From Chitinimonas_A lacunae (lineage in GTDB: Bacteria; Pseudomonadota; Gammaproteobacteria; Burkholderiales; Chitinimonadaceae): a stretch of DNA of 64,000 nt. The position numbers were made by a program, and so were the translations under genes. The stretch covers positions 2,232,001-2,296,000 of the forward strand of contig NZ_JBHSBU010000001.1 of assembly GCF_042650885.1 (NCBI RefSeq). Reading direction: 5' to 3'. The notes under the pieces were generated by a model. That model ran no database searches, had not been told where the DNA came from, and worked only from the letters and a program-made list of their open reading frames with translations. Below, piece by piece: positions 61,601-64,000 of the stretch (position 1 is the first letter of the stretch; each line of letters starts with the position of its first letter).

Positions 61601-64000
61601 TCAGAAAATACTCGATCAGGTCGATCCGCGCATTGGCGAGTTCACTGCCGAATAGGCAGCTCAGAAAATCGACCGCAATCGTAGAGCAGCCGGTTAACAG
61701 TTCACTGCCGAATAGGCAGCTCAGAAAGACGCGATCGAATAGCGGCGGCATGAATCATCGTTCACTGCCGAATAGGCAGCTCAGAAAGGGTCTATCTCAA
61801 GATTATTTGATTGATTGGGGTTCACTGCCGAATAGGCAGCTCAGAAAGCGCCCACGCCGCCGAGCACGCCGGTAACTATGTTCACTGCCGAATAGGCAGC
61901 TCAGAAAATTGCCGCACTGCGGATCTGCGGGATTCACATGTTCACTGCCGAATAGGCAGCTCAGAAAGGCCGATCGCTTCATCAACGGTTGCACGGCTAG
62001 TTCACTGCCGAATAGGCAGCTCAGAAATGCGCGCCGCAAACCTTTTGCCGGAGAAATGGGTTCACTGCCGAATAGGCAGCTCAGAAAAGAAACCCCAATC
62101 ATCATTGCCGTTAGCCATTGTTCACTGCCGAATAGGCAGCTCAGAAATGGCCCAGCGCCCGAACTTTCACCTTCGGATCGTTCACTGCCGAATAGGCAGC
62201 TCAGAAAAGGCCGGCTGCCACGGCTTCTTCCCCGAAATAGTTCACTGCCGAATAGGCAGCTCAGAAATTGAGCAGCGCCACGCAACATCTGACGGGGATG
62301 TTCACTGCCGAATAGGCAGCTCAGAAACGGATCACCCGGGCACCCGCCGCCATCGCTTTGTTCACTGCCGAATAGGCAGCTCAGAAAGCATTACCGGCTG
62401 AAAGGCGCAGATTGCGCCGGTTCACTGCCGAATAGGCAGCTCAGAAATAAGTGTAAGCACGGCAACAAAATCGACTTGTGTTCACTGCCGAATAGGCAGC
62501 TCAGAAAATGCCGACAATAAATCTTGACGATATACAAGAGTTCACTGCCGAATAGGCAGCTCAGAAAAGAAGTGGGAAGACCATCACGTCCTTTGCGACG
62601 TTCACTGCCGAATAGGCAGCTCAGAAATATTTCCGGATAGTGAACGCTTAACAGATTCAGTTCACTGCCGAATAGGCAGCTCAGAAAAGTCGACTTTAAA
62701 GGCCAATCTTGGTGGATTCGTTCACTGCCGAATAGGCAGCTCAGAAATTCCAGTTAATCGGCTAGGGCGCGCAAGCTGTGTTCACTGCCGAATAGGCAGC
62801 TCAGAAAAGCTTGACGCCCGGCACGCGCGCAACGATATCGTTCACTGCCGAATAGGCAGCTCAGAAAATTCCGGATCAGGACTTTCTGAGTCAGGCATTG
62901 TTCACTGCCGAATAGGCAGCTCAGAAACGTCGTATTCTTCAACGCACAGCCAATAATCCGTTCACTGCCGAATAGGCAGCTCAGAAATGAAGCAGCATCG
63001 GCAGCCCGGTAATGTCTTCGTTCACTGCCGAATAGGCAGCTCAGAAAAAGGGGACGGACGATTTACAGGGCTTCTTTTTGTTCACTGCCGAATAGGCAGC
63101 TCAGAAATTTCCAGAATCAACAACGCATCACCGCTCAGTGTTCACTGCCGAATAGGCAGCTCAGAAATTGCCAAGAAAACCTTGTGGTTACCAACAGGCG
63201 TTCACTGCCGAATAGGCAGCTCAGAAAAGCACCAGGGCCTCCAAGGAAGAGCGCTGAGCGTTCACTGCCGAATAGGCAGCTCAGAAACCAGGTCGAGGCG
63301 CTCGAATTGACCGGCTCAGGTTCACTGCCGAATAGGCAGCTCAGAAATTGTCTGGTTGCTGTTTCGCTGCGCGTGAATTGTTCACTGCCGAATAGGCAGC
63401 TCAGAAAAGGCCCTTACACGGCTCACCAGTCGAACGAGTGTTCACTGCCGAATAGGCAGCTCAGAAATCTGCGCTAAGCGTTCCGCATCTGCGTTTCCCG
63501 TTCACTGCCGAATAGGCAGCTCAGAAAACTAGTGGTCGAGCCGGCCTTATGCAGCGTGTGTTCACTGCCGAATAGGCAGCTCAGAAAAGCATAACACGGT
63601 ACTTTTTTAGTTCGTTATGGTTCACTGCCGAATAGGCAGCTCAGAAACGGGCGCGAGCCCTGGCAGTTCCGGCCGTACCGTTCACTGCCGAATAGGCAGC
63701 TCAGAAATGAACAGCTCAGCCCGGCGCTTTCCTAGCACTGTTCACTGCCGAATAGGCAGCTCAGAAATGGGGAACCGGCATCGAACAGCAGATGATCGCG
63801 TTCACTGCCGAATAGGCAGCTCAGAAATCATCGAAATATCCGATCTTCGGGCCGTCCTCGTTCACTGCCGAATAGGCAGCTCAGAAAGTACGCACCTAAA
63901 CGGCCGGCCGCCTATCATGTTCACTGCCGAATAGGCAGCTCAGAAAGAATGCGTGCAGGCCATCGACGATCAGGCCGGGTTCACTGCCGAATAGGCAGCT
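58698..64000 (+). CRISPR. Type I-F CRISPR array, at least 89 repeats (last one cut by window edge)
   Basis: The 28-base repeat begins GTTCA, has stem CTGCC, five-base loop GAATA and stem GGCAG, and ends with the handle CTCAGAAA. This is the Csy4/Cas6f-type hairpin of subtype I-F; P. aeruginosa has GTATA and CTAAGAAA at the same positions. I count 88 complete repeats and one truncated repeat (63979-64000), with 88 spacers. Spacers are 32 bases except number 16 (59626-59658) and 36 (60827-60859), 33 bases each, and 87 (63888-63918), 31 bases. I read no repeat variant and no duplicate spacer. The handle orientation and leader place transcription on the plus strand, with the newest spacers near 58726. 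No cas gene is in the window. Confidence 0.97.

Noticed and set aside
58612..63934. Repetitive proteins with SLPNRQLRK, HCRIGSSE or FLSCLFGSE units
   Set aside because: These are translations of the CRISPR repeat. The 60-base period keeps frames open. They are not genes.
58698..64000. Tn7-like CRISPR-transposon (I-F3) array
   Set aside because: Those arrays are short and sit beside tniQ-cas genes. Nothing of the kind is in view and the array is very long.

Overview
The window looks like a GC-rich betaproteobacterial chromosome. Supporting this are the rluD/bamD divergence, the yceD-rpmF-plsX-fabH block, a Mg-type HemB, and the sequence character of the Sec, Gsp and che proteins. A Neisseriales-like relative is possible, but I cannot name the organism from sequence alone. 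Gene density is high, and most intergenic spaces are short or hold AT-rich repeats that contrast with the GC-rich genes.

Layout. 1-2955: pgeF (cut by the window edge), rluD, bamD and a duplicated tRNA-Ala/tRNA-Glu cassette with a strong stable-RNA promoter and a terminator. 3032-6540: a TPR/SUKH-like protein, endonuclease V flanked by inverted copies of a ~110-bp CTAG-ended repeat, and a periplasmic binding protein. 6696-16552: fpr, an aminotransferase, a STAS protein, a small secreted protein, uvrA, an MFS transporter, ssb and hemB. 16775-25254: a secreted S9 peptidase, moaDEC, a response regulator with a degenerate GGDEF domain, and a TonB-dependent receptor. 25412-31640: nadE, an RsmI-like methylase, maf, yceD, rpmF, plsX and fabH. 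31641-34831: an accessory-looking, AT-rich stretch with an orphan ParB-like gene, an unknown protein, and hairpins and repeats.

34832-43789 is a compact chemotaxis operon on the minus strand (cheY, STAS, cheA, mcp, cheW, cheR, cheD, cheB, EAL response regulator), most genes overlapping by ATGA. Its CheA carries two tandem 24-residue motifs that match the MshEN c-di-GMP-binding pattern, and the last gene encodes a c-di-GMP phosphodiesterase fused to a receiver. This suggests a pathway that both senses and degrades c-di-GMP.

44167-46144: two repeat-containing periplasmic proteins divergent from an orphan OmpR-type regulator. 46228-51595: part of a type II secretion operon (gspF, G, H, I, J, K) interrupted by a MazG-like pyrophosphohydrolase. 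51874-58509: a diguanylate cyclase, purU, a MaoC-type hydratase, then etfBA and a ~600-residue acyl-CoA dehydrogenase behind a PsrA-like operator. 58541-64000: a leader with a perfect IHF consensus followed by a type I-F CRISPR array of at least 89 repeats, running off the window with no cas genes in view.

Two families of short repeats are spread through the intergenic regions: the CTAG-ended elements and a ~60-bp AT-rich family with a TCTTGCA core. I found both by eye; copy numbers genome-wide are unknown.
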